54,785 bases of DNA from NCBI GenBank assembly GCA_018052735.1, contig JAGPMT010000016.1, forward strand, positions 1-54,785, given 5' to 3'. The notes under the pieces were generated by a model. That model made no database searches, was not told the DNA's origin, and was given only the letters and a program-made list of their open reading frames with translations. This document shows positions 27,291 through 35,559 of the stretch, in pieces. A program made the position numbers and the translations under genes. Position 1 is the stretch's first letter, and the number at the start of each line of letters is the position of its first letter. The DNA is from Phycisphaerae bacterium. Its GTDB lineage: Bacteria > Planctomycetota > Phycisphaerae > Sedimentisphaerales > Anaerohalosphaeraceae.

Positions 27291-28023
27291 CGGCGTGCCG
27301 ATGCCTCAAAACAGCCTCTCTGCAGCTGCATCGCCGCCCAGTCAGGTACCGCCGACGGCAGCCGCATCCCATTCCTTGGAGGCGTCTGCTGCATCCAGAC
27401 CTACGCTGGCCCAGCGCCTCAGCGCCGATCCATCGGTCTGTATCAGTACGCCGGCGGTTTCGTCCAAACGGCCGATGCCCTTGCCGAAGTCAGCAGTTCC
27501 ATCAGCACCCAAAGGCAGCGGCGGTTTTTCTTCGCAGGTGAAGAAAGCTGTTTTCGGCTCAGCTAAAGGACAAGTTGATTCGCGTCAGAAAAAAATGGCT
27601 GTTTTAGTCGGCATTTTATCAGTGGTGTTTGCTGCTGTATTGTATGTGACCTTGGGCGGGCTGGGAAAAGGCAAAGCCATTGCCGCTGTAAGCAGTCCGG
27701 ATCCTGAACAGAGTGTGCCGGCTTTGCAGAAAACTATTGAAGACTGGAAGCGTCCCGACCCGGTTCCCAATGACCTTCGCGATGCGACGGTACCGGTTGT
27801 CCGTCAGGCGGTGCCTGTGCAGACAGCTGATACTGATGCCGAAGTGGGCGATCTGACGGTGCGCGGCATTCTGTTTAGCCAGCACAAGCCGTCGGCTATA
27901 GTCAACGGTCAAGTAGTGACCGAAGGTCAGACGATTAATGGCGTTACAGTAGTCCGGATTTCGCGGGATACCGTTGAGTTTGAAGCGAATGGAAAACGCT
28001 GGACCCGTTCTGTTCAGCGATAA
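27247..28023 (+). CDS. GspB/GspC-like bitopic protein of the secretion locus
   Basis: 258 residues. A Pro/Ser/Ala-rich cytoplasmic region (about 1-115), one membrane helix (about 118-140, MAVLVGILSVVFAAVLYVTLGG) and a periplasmic part. The C-terminal domain (about 196-256) reads LTVRGILFSQHKPSAIVNGQ ... TINGVTVVRI ... VEFEANGKRW, the homology region of GspB/GspC that touches the secretin. GGAAGAG stands a few bases before the ATG. It starts inside the ParA-like gene in another frame, so translation is coupled. Likely job: to connect the inner platform to the outer-membrane secretin. Confidence 0.82.
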   Translation: MRKSGLHKQISSIFDGVPMPQNSLSAAASPPSQVPPTAAASHSLEASAASRPTLAQRLSADPSVCISTPAVSSKRPMPLPKSAVPSAPKGSGGFSSQVKKAVFGSAKGQVDSRQKKMAVLVGILSVVFAAVLYVTLGGLGKGKAIAAVSSPDPEQSVPALQKTIEDWKRPDPVPNDLRDATVPVVRQAVPVQTADTDAEVGDLTVRGILFSQHKPSAIVNGQVVTEGQTINGVTVVRISRDTVEFEANGKRWTRSVQR

Positions 28024-28070
28024 TAAATGCCCATCTACAGCGATCTGAATAATCAGGAAAGGATAGGATT

Positions 28071-29525
28071 ATGGATACGATACACGGCCTCAAAAAAATA
28101 TTTGCCGCAGTGCTGCTGCTTGTCAATGGGCAGATTGCTTTGCTGACGGCCGATGAACTTGCCGTCGTCAGCAATAAGCCTGTTCTGCTCAGCCCGGTCC
28201 AGCAGCGGATGCAGCAGGAAATCAGTATTGATTTTCGCGATACTCCGATTGATGATGTGCTGATGATGATGGCCAAGCAGGCCGATGTGGACATCCTCAA
28301 AAGTCCCAAAGTAACCGGCACCGTAACTGCTACCCTGACGGATGTTCCCCTGTCGGAGGCCTTGGCCGGCATCCTTGAAACGCATGGCTATACGTATGTG
28401 GCTACCGACAATATCATCCGAGTTGTAGCCAAAGAGGATGTTCAGGAAATTCGCGAAAAACTGGTCAGCCGCGTCTTCCGCGTTACCTATGCTGATGTTA
28501 AGGAAGTTGAACAAGCCCTTCAGCGTTTCATTTCCGAGCAGGGTTCTATCTCCGCCAATCCCGGCACCAGCAACATTATCGTTACGGATGTCGAAAGCAA
28601 GATTCAGGCAATCCAGTCTTTTATTGAAGAGATTGACCGTGTAACCCCGCAGATTCTCGTCGAGGCCAAAATCTACGATGTCTCTTCAAAAGACCGTTTT
28701 GACCTTGGTATCCAGTGGCAGGCCGGCACCGCCACCAGCTATGGCGAACCCGGCACCGGTCAGCGTCTGGGCAATGATATCGGTACCATAGGCAATATGT
28801 ATAACGGCGTGCGGGATTCGGCGCTGACAGGAGCTTTCAACGGCACCATCAGCAAAGCCACCGATACCGACGGTCTGCTTCGTTTTGGGATATTAAATGA
28901 CAACGTTCATATCGATGCACTGCTTCGTGCCGAAAAAGAAGATGTGCGGGCTAAACTGTTGGCTAATCCGCGTGTAATGGTGCTGGATAATCAATTGGCA
29001 CAAATCAAGATTGTGGAAGAAATCCCCTATCAGGAATTGACAGAAACCAGTGCCGGCGGCAGCATCGGAACCACTTCCTTCCGCGATGTGGGCATCGAAC
29101 TTCGAGTGACGCCTCATTTGACCCGAGATGGTCTGATTCGACTTCAGCTCAATCCCAAGTTCAGCGTCCGGACGGGCGATGTGGCTGTAGCGGGAGTTAA
29201 CAACACCAATCCTCAGCCGATTGTCGCAAGCCGCGAAACTATTACCACTGCCCTGATTAAAGACGGCCAGACTGTTGTGATAGGCGGTCTTAAAAAACAA
29301 GATGTGTCCCAGCAGATCAATAAGGTTCCGATTCTGGGAGATCTGCCTCTTTTAGGCGGCCTGTTTAAGTTTCAAGGTGAAAGTACCGTTAATAGCGAAT
29401 TGGTGGTCTTTATTACACCTCATATTGTTACTCAGCCGACCCTGTCTGCTGAAGAGCAAAAGCATCTTGAAAATACTGTCTTTGTCAGCCCGCGGCTGCC
29501 TGAGACGCGATACGGGAATAACTAA
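28071..29525 (+). CDS. Secretin of the type II secretion/type IV pilus family (GspD/PilQ-like)
   Basis: 484 residues with a signal-peptide-like start (about 1-28). An STN/N-type domain (about 48-120, ISIDFRDTPIDDVLMMMAKQ, DVPLSEALAGILETHGYTY), one NolW-type N domain (about 125-195, VFRVTYADVKEVEQALQRF), then the secretin core (about 200-465) with VEAKIYDVSSKDRFDLGIQW and the closing signature TVVIGGLKKQDVSQQINKVPILGDLPLLGGLFK. It forms the outer-membrane gate. Shorter than most GspD (650+), with fewer N domains, and closest in layout to PilQ/MshL. Last gene of the locus, followed at 18 bases by a terminator. Confidence 0.95.
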   Translation: MDTIHGLKKIFAAVLLLVNGQIALLTADELAVVSNKPVLLSPVQQRMQQEISIDFRDTPIDDVLMMMAKQADVDILKSPKVTGTVTATLTDVPLSEALAGILETHGYTYVATDNIIRVVAKEDVQEIREKLVSRVFRVTYADVKEVEQALQRFISEQGSISANPGTSNIIVTDVESKIQAIQSFIEEIDRVTPQILVEAKIYDVSSKDRFDLGIQWQAGTATSYGEPGTGQRLGNDIGTIGNMYNGVRDSALTGAFNGTISKATDTDGLLRFGILNDNVHIDALLRAEKEDVRAKLLANPRVMVLDNQLAQIKIVEEIPYQELTETSAGGSIGTTSFRDVGIELRVTPHLTRDGLIRLQLNPKFSVRTGDVAVAGVNNTNPQPIVASRETITTALIKDGQTVVIGGLKKQDVSQQINKVPILGDLPLLGGLFKFQGESTVNSELVVFITPHIVTQPTLSAEEQKHLENTVFVSPRLPETRYGNN

Positions 29526-29542
29526 TCCGATTTTGTTGTATG

Positions 29543-29575
29543 CAGCTGGGGATTTTATTCCCCAGCTGTTTTTTT
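29543..29575 (+). terminator. Rho-independent terminator closing the pseudopilus locus
   Basis: CAGCTGGGGA (29543-29552) pairs perfectly with TCCCCAGCTG (29559-29568), with a loop of TTTTAT and seven T after it. It marks the end of the secretin transcript. Confidence 0.92.
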
Positions 29576-29597
29576 AATGGCTTCGAAAAACCTAATG

Positions 29598-30104
29598 CTA
29601 TATATCCAATTTGGCGTCTTTTTCGATGACTTTTTGTGCTTGTTCCTTACGGAACTGGAGCAGTTTGGCTGCCAGTTCAGGATTGTTCAAGGCGAGAATC
29701 TCAACCGCAAACACCGCCGCATTTTTCGCCCCTGCCTTGCCGATAGCCATCGTTGCCACGGGTATTCCCGGAGGCATCTGAACCGTGCTCAGCAGGGCAT
29801 CCAGTCCGCAAGGGCCTTCCTTAGCCTGCAAAGGCACACCGATAACAGGCAAGAGTGAATGGGCTGCCATAGCCCCGGCTAGATGAGCAGCCATCCCGGC
29901 TGCGGCAATGATTACCCTAATCCCATTGCTTTCTGCATTTTCTGCAAATTCGCCAGCGGCAGCAGGGGTCCGGTGGGCCGATAAAATCCGTACAACCGGA
30001 TCTATCCCAAATTCCCGCAGCTGCTTGACACAACCCTCCATAACCTCTGCGTCACTGTCAGAACCCATCACCACCGCTACCGGCGATTGTCTGGTTTTGT
30101 CCAT
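29598..30104 (-). CDS. purE: N5-carboxyaminoimidazole ribonucleotide mutase (PurE)
   Basis: 168 residues, the usual length of class I PurE. The N-terminus has VMGSDSDAEVMEGC with the conserved Gly-Ser-Asp-Ser-Asp loop. VRILSAHRTP follows with the catalytic His, and then VIIAAAGMAAHLAGAMAAHS and VIGVPLQ. It isomerises N5-CAIR to CAIR in de novo purine synthesis, in the cytosol. No purK is visible next to it. Preceded on its strand by AAAGGG. Convergent with the secretin gene. Confidence 0.95.
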   Translation of the reverse strand: MDKTRQSPVAVVMGSDSDAEVMEGCVKQLREFGIDPVVRILSAHRTPAAAGEFAENAESNGIRVIIAAAGMAAHLAGAMAAHSLLPVIGVPLQAKEGPCGLDALLSTVQMPPGIPVATMAIGKAGAKNAAVFAVEILALNNPELAAKLLQFRKEQAQKVIEKDAKLDI

Positions 30105-30220
30105 TGTATTTTCCCTTTTAGCAGTTACAATATAATTTAGCTTGTGCAGAATGCAGCCTCAATCCTTAAATATATCCGCTGAAGCGGATATTTGCAAGCA
30201 GAGAATACAGGAGGTTTCCG

Positions 30221-31093
30221 ATGAATATTCGAAAAGCAGCCGTAGCTGGCCAGTTTTACGGCGCACCAGCGAAGGAATGCCGCGAGGAAATCGAAGAATG
30301 CCTGCCCCCGCGTGATCTGAAAATAGAATTGCCCGAGTCTATTGTGGCCGCCATTGTGCCCCATGCCGGCTGGGTTTTCAGCGGTTCATTGGCCGCCGTT
30401 GCATTTAAGGCTATTCGTCAAGTCAACGGCGATGTGGATACGTTTGTTATCTTTGGGGCAGCCCATCGCTATTATGGCGACAGGCCGGCCGTCTATGACT
30501 CCGGCCAATGGGAAACACCTTTGGGACGGATTGAGATAGATGCTGATTTGTCCAGCCGTATCATTGAACAGGGGGCCGATGCTGATTTGCAGGCTCATCG
30601 CTCCGAGCACAGCATTGAGGTACAGGTACCCTTCATCCAGTATCTTTTCCCCAAAGCCCAAATTGTGCCGGTTGTAATGCCGATAACTGGGACCGAGCAT
30701 ACTTTCGGAGCACGCATCGGACGGTTGATTAGCGCCATCAACGACAAAAAAATTGTCTGTGTGGCCTCAACCGACCTAACACACTATGGCCCCCGCTATG
30801 GTTTCTGCCCGCAGGGTACAGGACCTGATGCTCTACGATGGGCTCGCGAGGTTAATGATCGCCTGTTTATTGATACGGCAATCCGGCTGGAAGCAGAACA
30901 GTTGGTTCAAATTGCAATTGATAAGGGCAATGCCTGCGGTCCGGCAGCAGCGGCTGTCGTCGTCGCTGCTGCCAAAGCCATGGGACGCAGCAGAGGCCTT
31001 CTTCTCGGCCATACCACCAGTCACGACATCATGCTCGAAAAATTCAACCAGCCCAGCGAAGAATCCGTCGGCTACGCTGCGATTGTCTTTTGA
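30221..31093 (+). CDS. Memo-family protein (AmmeMemoRadiSam system protein B)
   Basis: 290 residues, full length. Motifs are IRKAAVAGQFYGAP, IVPHAGWVFSGSLAAVAFKAI (metal-type His), IFGAAHRYYG, HRSEHSIEVQVPFIQYLF and STDLTHYGPRYGF. These match the Memo/class III extradiol dioxygenase-like fold. In many genomes it sits with an AmmeA (AMMECR1) and a radical SAM partner, neither of which is present here. The biochemical role of the bacterial family is not settled. Excellent GGAGG site before the ATG. Confidence 0.9.
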   Translation: MNIRKAAVAGQFYGAPAKECREEIEECLPPRDLKIELPESIVAAIVPHAGWVFSGSLAAVAFKAIRQVNGDVDTFVIFGAAHRYYGDRPAVYDSGQWETPLGRIEIDADLSSRIIEQGADADLQAHRSEHSIEVQVPFIQYLFPKAQIVPVVMPITGTEHTFGARIGRLISAINDKKIVCVASTDLTHYGPRYGFCPQGTGPDALRWAREVNDRLFIDTAIRLEAEQLVQIAIDKGNACGPAAAAVVVAAAKAMGRSRGLLLGHTTSHDIMLEKFNQPSEESVGYAAIVF

Positions 31094-31143
31094 GATGCGG
31101 CCGCTGCCGCAACAAGCCGTTGCCGGATTAGAAAAAATATACC

Positions 31144-31166
31144 GCCGGCAGGACTGCCCTGCCGGC
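31144..31166. other. Stem-loop after the Memo-family gene
   Basis: GCCGGCAGG (31144-31152) pairs perfectly with CCTGCCGGC (31158-31166) around ACTGC. No T tract follows on the plus strand; on the minus strand T-rich sequence (TATATTTTTTC) comes after it. It is probably a terminator or an mRNA end for whichever transcript meets it. Confidence 0.5.
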
Positions 31167-32096
31167 TTGAATCTTCCTGTTCCTTTAGGAAGGAGGGAAA
31201 GGGAATTTTACTTATAATAACAGCGGGAGATATAGAGTTGTTGGATTCGGTTGTATGGTTGCGGTGTTGTTATTTTATGAGAGTGTTTTTTGGGACCTTC
31301 CCATCTTCTTCCCGGCGGACCCCGTTCATGAGCATTCCAGCACGGCCGATAAAAATGTATCAGAACAGTTTCTTTGTACCTCGGCGGCATATCAATGTTT
31401 CCGTAAATCAGGGCGTTCCCGTTTCTATATATATCATACAAAATAAAAAGGCCTCTGGAAACTCGCTGCAGTCAACGATCTTTTTTTTCAAGTTCGGCGG
31501 CCCCCGGCCTTGACGGGCAGTCATCGGTGGATTTTTGAAAGCGTTGCATTGGATAGTAAAAAGTGTCATGTTGAAGTTCCTTTTTAGATTTTAGATGATA
31601 TGGCCTTTACCAAGACGAAAGCGATGAAATCACTAAATTCATTTTGAGTAAAATTGTTACCTTTTTATTCGGCCGGTGGACTGCGTGCCCCTTGGACTGC
31701 CAGTGTTAATTCAGATGTATGTTCAAAAGCGGTCATCTGTTTCCCCCCAGATTTATGCTTTTATGCCGTACTTATCAATAACGACAAACGTTACTATATC
31801 AGATTGCAAATGAATTTTCAAGAGAATGCAAAGAAAATATAAGGAAATATTTATAAAACACAGAAAAGATGTTTTATTGCACATTTTTTCCGTATATTAT
31901 GGGGCATTTGGAGGGTAAAAATAATTAGCCGGCTTAATTTTTTTATAGCTGCAATTGCCTGCCAACATAAACTTCCGGGTAAGAGCGCATCATTAAAGTT
32001 GTAAGTTGCTTGAATATAAATAGTTGCATTCGGGGTACAACAATCTGTTTTGAAGTTGGCCGTGATTTGAGTTTAAGAAATTTTTTCTGGCTGACT
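31167..32096. other. About 0.9 kb without a convincing gene
   Basis: Frames here are short, lack good start sites and do not resemble known proteins. The right half is AT-rich. The only frame with an acceptable ribosome site is a 53-codon one on the minus strand (listed separately). I see no tRNA, riboswitch or mobile-element end. It could be eroded coding sequence between two unrelated genes. Confidence 0.5.
31408..31569 (-). CDS. Possible 53-residue small protein
   Basis: ATG at 31569 with AAGGA about 5 bases upstream. The product begins MTLFTIQCNAF and contains RQGRGPPNLKKKIVDC and FPEAFLFCMIYIE. No family is recognised and the composition is unremarkable. It is the best-supported frame in the gene-poor stretch but could easily be chance. 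Confidence 0.2.
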   Translation of the reverse strand: MTLFTIQCNAFKNPPMTARQGRGPPNLKKKIVDCSEFPEAFLFCMIYIETGTP

Positions 32097-32561
32097 TTAA
32101 GACTCGGCCGGATACATAAATTCCGGCATACGCCGCGGTTTTCCCTGCTTATCCACACAAGCTAAGATACTGCTTCCTTCAGCCAGAATAAGACCGGTGG
32201 AAGGCCGTTTAAGTGTGTAAGTATGCTCTACGCGTGCACTCGTTATGCGGGTGCAGACAGTGGTTAAATGCAGCTGCTCATCGTAGAAGCAGGGGCGGCG
32301 GTATTTGACGGAAAGCTGTGCAACAACAAAGTAAATCCCTGCCTTTTCCAGTTCGCTGTATGCCAGCCCGTTAGCCCGCAGCAGTTCCGTGCGGCCCATT
32401 TCAAACCACACCGGATAAACCGTATGATGCACAACGCCTGCCTGATCGGTCTCGCAATAGCGCGGCACGATGGTTATCGTATAGTCGCTGATTTTTGTGC
32501 AATCGGGAAACTGGATTGCAGGCGTACTTTCAAAATCACTGCTCCGCGGTTCAACACGCAT
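32097..32561 (-). CDS. Hotdog-fold acyl-CoA thioesterase (YbgC/4-hydroxybenzoyl-CoA type)
   Basis: 154 residues. Motif RYCETDQAGVVHHTVYPVWFEMGRTELLR carries the catalytic Asp of the V-x-Y-x-x-T-D-x-x-G-x-x-x-H-x-x-Y signature and the helix Glu/Arg. IYFVVAQLSVKYRRPCFYDEQL is the central strand region. It hydrolyses a CoA or ACP thioester in the cytosol; the substrate is unknown. About 20 extra residues stand before the domain. AAGGGG precedes the ATG on its strand. No Tol-Pal genes, the common partners of ybgC, are adjacent. Confidence 0.85.
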   Translation of the reverse strand: MRVEPRSSDFESTPAIQFPDCTKISDYTITIVPRYCETDQAGVVHHTVYPVWFEMGRTELLRANGLAYSELEKAGIYFVVAQLSVKYRRPCFYDEQLHLTTVCTRITSARVEHTYTLKRPSTGLILAEGSSILACVDKQGKPRRMPEFMYPAES

Positions 32562-32701
32562 ATATTACCCCTTCATCACATCTGTTTTTTGTAATTGATG
32601 CTAATGATAACCAACATAAACGGAACAATCAAGTATCAGTTAAGGGATGTTAAGGATAAGACAAAAAAAGAGTAGCAAAAAGACACTTAAAGTATTAAAA
32701 A

Positions 32702-33577
32702 ATGGCTATGGAAGTATGGACAATAAAAAAACTGCTTGAATGGGTCAGCGGCTATTTAGAGCAAAAAGGTGTGGATTCCCCTCGGCTGAGTGCCGAACTG
32801 CTGCTGTGCTATGTACTTGGGTTGGAGCGTATCCAGCTTTACATACTGTATGACCGTGTGGTCGAAAAGCCCCAGCTTGACAAGCTGCGGCCGCTGATCA
32901 AACGAGCAGGGGACCATGAGCCGATTGCCTATCTGGTGGGACGGTGCGAATTCTATTCGTTGCCGCTGGTGATTACGCCTGATTGCTTGATTCCCCGCCC
33001 GGAAACAGAGCATCTGGTGGAAAAAGCGATTCTGTTCCTGCGAAGCCGTCCGGGAATGCAAAGGGTACTGGATTTGTGTACGGGTTCCGGCTGTATTGCT
33101 GCTGCCATTGCCAAAAATGTCCAAAATGTACAGATTACGGCGACAGACATCAGTGATGCGGCCCTGAAGACCGCTGCGGCCAATATCGAGAAGCTGAAAT
33201 TGACCGACAAAGTCCAGCTGTTGTGTGGGGATTTGTTTGATCCGATTATCGAAGGACTTGACCAGAGCCGGTTTGACTTGATTGTGTCCAATCCCCCGTA
33301 TGTCAGCGAACCGGAATATGCCCGGCTGGATAAGAATGTTCGGGATTATGAACCGAAGGGGGCGCTGTTGGCCGGCAGAGACGGCTTAGAGGTCTACCGG
33401 CGGATACTCGAGCGGGTAGGTCATTTTTTGAAGACGGATGGGGCATTGATGATGGAAATTGGCTATGCACAAGGGCCGGCCGTCAAAGAACTGCTCGAAA
33501 AAACTGCATTATTTAAAGAAATCCGCATCGAAAAAGATCCTGCCTGCAATGACCGTATTGCAATTGCTAAGATATAA
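32702..33577 (+). CDS. prmC: Peptide chain release factor N5-glutamine methyltransferase (PrmC/HemK)
   Basis: 291 residues, the family length. The N-terminal helical substrate domain (PRLSAELLLCYVLGLERIQLYI) is followed by the class I methyltransferase fold. It has LIPRPETEHLVEKAI, SAM loop VLDLCTGSGCIAAAIA and the catalytic NPPYV motif. It methylates the GGQ glutamine of RF1/RF2 using S-adenosylmethionine. prfA, its usual neighbour, is not next to it. The start is uncertain between two ATGs two codons apart; neither has a clear ribosome site. Confidence 0.94.
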   Translation: MAMEVWTIKKLLEWVSGYLEQKGVDSPRLSAELLLCYVLGLERIQLYILYDRVVEKPQLDKLRPLIKRAGDHEPIAYLVGRCEFYSLPLVITPDCLIPRPETEHLVEKAILFLRSRPGMQRVLDLCTGSGCIAAAIAKNVQNVQITATDISDAALKTAAANIEKLKLTDKVQLLCGDLFDPIIEGLDQSRFDLIVSNPPYVSEPEYARLDKNVRDYEPKGALLAGRDGLEVYRRILERVGHFLKTDGALMMEIGYAQGPAVKELLEKTALFKEIRIEKDPACNDRIAIAKI

Positions 33578-33677
33578 TTTTTTCGGGGAATAGCTATACC
33601 TGCAATAGTTAATACCCGCCTATGATGCCTGCGCAGAATAATTCATTTCGATTGGGATACTTGTGTAATCCCGATGT

Positions 33678-33854
33678 TCATCTTTTCTGCTCAAACTGGT
33701 CAAGTTTTTTCTTTACACTTTCGATAGAACTGTTGATTTTTATCAGAAAAACGATGACAAATACCATAAAAGCCAATTTCATGCCAATGCCGAAGAAGCC
33801 GATAAAAAAGATGGTCAGCCACTCGATTCCGCCCGGTATCCCTATGTGCGCCAT
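33678..33854 (-). CDS. 58-residue membrane protein with a short coiled-coil tail
   Basis: ATG at 33854 preceded by AAAGGGG at normal spacing. The product begins MAHIGIPGGIEWLTIFFIGF, followed by a long hydrophobic stretch (about 13-40, possibly one bent or two short helices). It ends with a charged helix (NSSIESVKKKLDQFEQKR). The layout, a short Gly-rich start, a membrane helix and an amphipathic tail, recalls TatA-type or other small scaffold proteins, but the TatA Phe-Gly hinge is not obvious (FFGIGMK is the nearest match). Function unknown. It lies alone between prmC and the glycyl-tRNA synthetase gene. Confidence 0.6.
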   Translation of the reverse strand: MAHIGIPGGIEWLTIFFIGFFGIGMKLAFMVFVIVFLIKINSSIESVKKKLDQFEQKR

Positions 33855-33965
33855 TGGTATTCCCCTTTCGTCCTAAGTCTTTAACATAAAGCTTTTTTAT
33901 AGAAAGACGCTGTACATTAACAAATGTTGCCCACAATCTAATCTCTTATGTACAAAATCTTCGTC

Positions 33966-33993
33966 TTGTAATTTTAGATATAACCGGTAAAAT
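33966..33993 (+). promoter_or_regulatory. Candidate promoter of the glycyl-tRNA synthetase gene
   Basis: TTGTAA (33966-33971), 16 bases, TAAAAT (33988-33993), about 50 bases before the ATG. Two good but imperfect hexamers; the surrounding AT-richness makes a chance match possible. Confidence 0.3.
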
Positions 33994-34044
33994 AAAAACT
34001 TTCTGAACAAAAGAAGTATTCTGAACTCCAGAAAAGGTAAAGGT

Positions 34045-35526
34045 ATGGCCAAATTAGCAAAGCTTGACGATATTGTATCGCTGTGCAAACGGCGGGGATT
34101 TATTTTTCAATCCAGTGAGATTTACGGCGGCCTTGCAAGCTGCTATGATTACGGCCCATTGGGAGCAGAACTGAAGCGCAATGTACGCAATGCATGGTGG
34201 AAAGCGGTTGTGCAGATGCGGGACGATGTTGTGGGCTTGGATTGCTCGATTTTGATGCATCCGATGGTCTGGAAGGCGTCCGGCCATGCCGATAAATTTG
34301 CCGATCTTGTAACTGTCTGTAAAAAGTGCAATACCCGCAGCAGGGTGGACCATCTGCAGGATAAAAGCGACGGCGGCTCCGATCAGGAACATACCGAACA
34401 TATTAATATCGAGATAGAGGCAGGCAAGCCCCACGACCTAAGCCGCAAGGTCTGTCCGGCCTGCGGAGCAGTAGGGCAGTTCAGCCAGCCGATGGCTTTT
34501 AAGTTGATGTTTGAAACCCAGATGGGGGCCAATGTGGATGACCAGATGACGCTGTTTCTCCGCCCCGAAACGGCCCAGGGCATTTTTGTTAATTTCCGCA
34601 ACGTGCTGGATTCTACAAGGGTTAAGGTGCCGTTCGGCATCGGTCAAATCGGCAAATCCTTCCGCAATGAAGTTACAACCAAAGCATTTATTTTCCGCAC
34701 GCGCGAATTCGAGCAGGCCGAACTGGAGTTTTTCTGCAAGCCCGGTACCGATGAACAATGGTACGATCATTGGAAGCAGCAGCGTTTTAGCTGGTATCTG
34801 AACCTTGGGATTAAAAAAGAAAATCTCCGCTTCCGCGAACATGAAAAAGATGAACTGGCGCATTATGCCAAGGCCTGTGTTGATATCGAATACAAATTCC
34901 CCTTTGGACAAGGCGATTGGCAGGAGCTGGAAGGAATCGCCAACCGCACCGATTACGACCTGCGGCAGCATCAGCGCGGGATGCGCACAATGAATGACTG
35001 GTTCGAGCAAAAGGGCGATTTGACGAAAATAACGCTTAAGGAGGAGGACCCCGATTATGTCAAGGGGCCGCTGTCTTATTTCGATGAAGAAACCCGTGAA
35101 CGATATGTTCCGTATGTGATTGAACCGTCGGCGGGCATCGACCGCAGCACATTGGCGTTTCTGGTGGATGCCTACGATGAGGACGAGGTTAACGGCGAGC
35201 CGCGCAGTCTGCTGCGGTTTCATCCGCATCTGGCGCCGATTAAGGCGGCTGTGTTTCCGCTGGTTAAGAAAGATGGGATGCCCGAGATTGCCCGGAAACT
35301 GTATGATGACCTCAAAGGCAGTTTTGCCTGCTTCTATGACGAAAAGGGCGCCGTTGGCCGCCGCTACCGCCGTCAGGATGAAGCTGGCACGCCGTTCTGT
35401 CTGACTGTTGACGGCCAAACAAAGGAAGATAACACTGTAACCATCCGTGAACGCGACAGCATGGTGCAGATCCGCGTTTCTTTGGATCAGGTTAAAGCGT
35501 GCCTGCACGATAAGCTGAATTTGTGA
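34045..35526 (+). CDS. glyQS: Glycyl-tRNA synthetase, single-chain alpha2 type
   Basis: 493 residues. Class II synthetase of the eukaryote/archaea/Gram-positive type, not the alpha2beta2 GlyQ/GlyS type. It has KRRGFIFQSSEIYGGLASCYDYGPLGAELKRN at the start and an insert with two zinc-type Cys pairs (CKKC, CPAC). Motif 2 is FRNEVTTKAFIFRTREFEQAELEFF, and motif 3 lies around ASIDRSTLAFLV-like EPSAGIDRSTLAF. The C-terminal anticodon domain begins at about LAPIKAAVFPL. It charges tRNA-Gly in the cytosol. Confidence 0.95.
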   Translation: MAKLAKLDDIVSLCKRRGFIFQSSEIYGGLASCYDYGPLGAELKRNVRNAWWKAVVQMRDDVVGLDCSILMHPMVWKASGHADKFADLVTVCKKCNTRSRVDHLQDKSDGGSDQEHTEHINIEIEAGKPHDLSRKVCPACGAVGQFSQPMAFKLMFETQMGANVDDQMTLFLRPETAQGIFVNFRNVLDSTRVKVPFGIGQIGKSFRNEVTTKAFIFRTREFEQAELEFFCKPGTDEQWYDHWKQQRFSWYLNLGIKKENLRFREHEKDELAHYAKACVDIEYKFPFGQGDWQELEGIANRTDYDLRQHQRGMRTMNDWFEQKGDLTKITLKEEDPDYVKGPLSYFDEETRERYVPYVIEPSAGIDRSTLAFLVDAYDEDEVNGEPRSLLRFHPHLAPIKAAVFPLVKKDGMPEIARKLYDDLKGSFACFYDEKGAVGRRYRRQDEAGTPFCLTVDGQTKEDNTVTIRERDSMVQIRVSLDQVKACLHDKLNL

Positions 35527-35559
35527 GCTATTCTGGCCGGCAGACAAGGAAAATAACGG

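Noticed and set aside
31238-31513. 91-codon plus-strand frame in the gene-poor region
   Set aside because: No ribosome site and no recognised similarity; overlaps other short frames on both strands with equal support.
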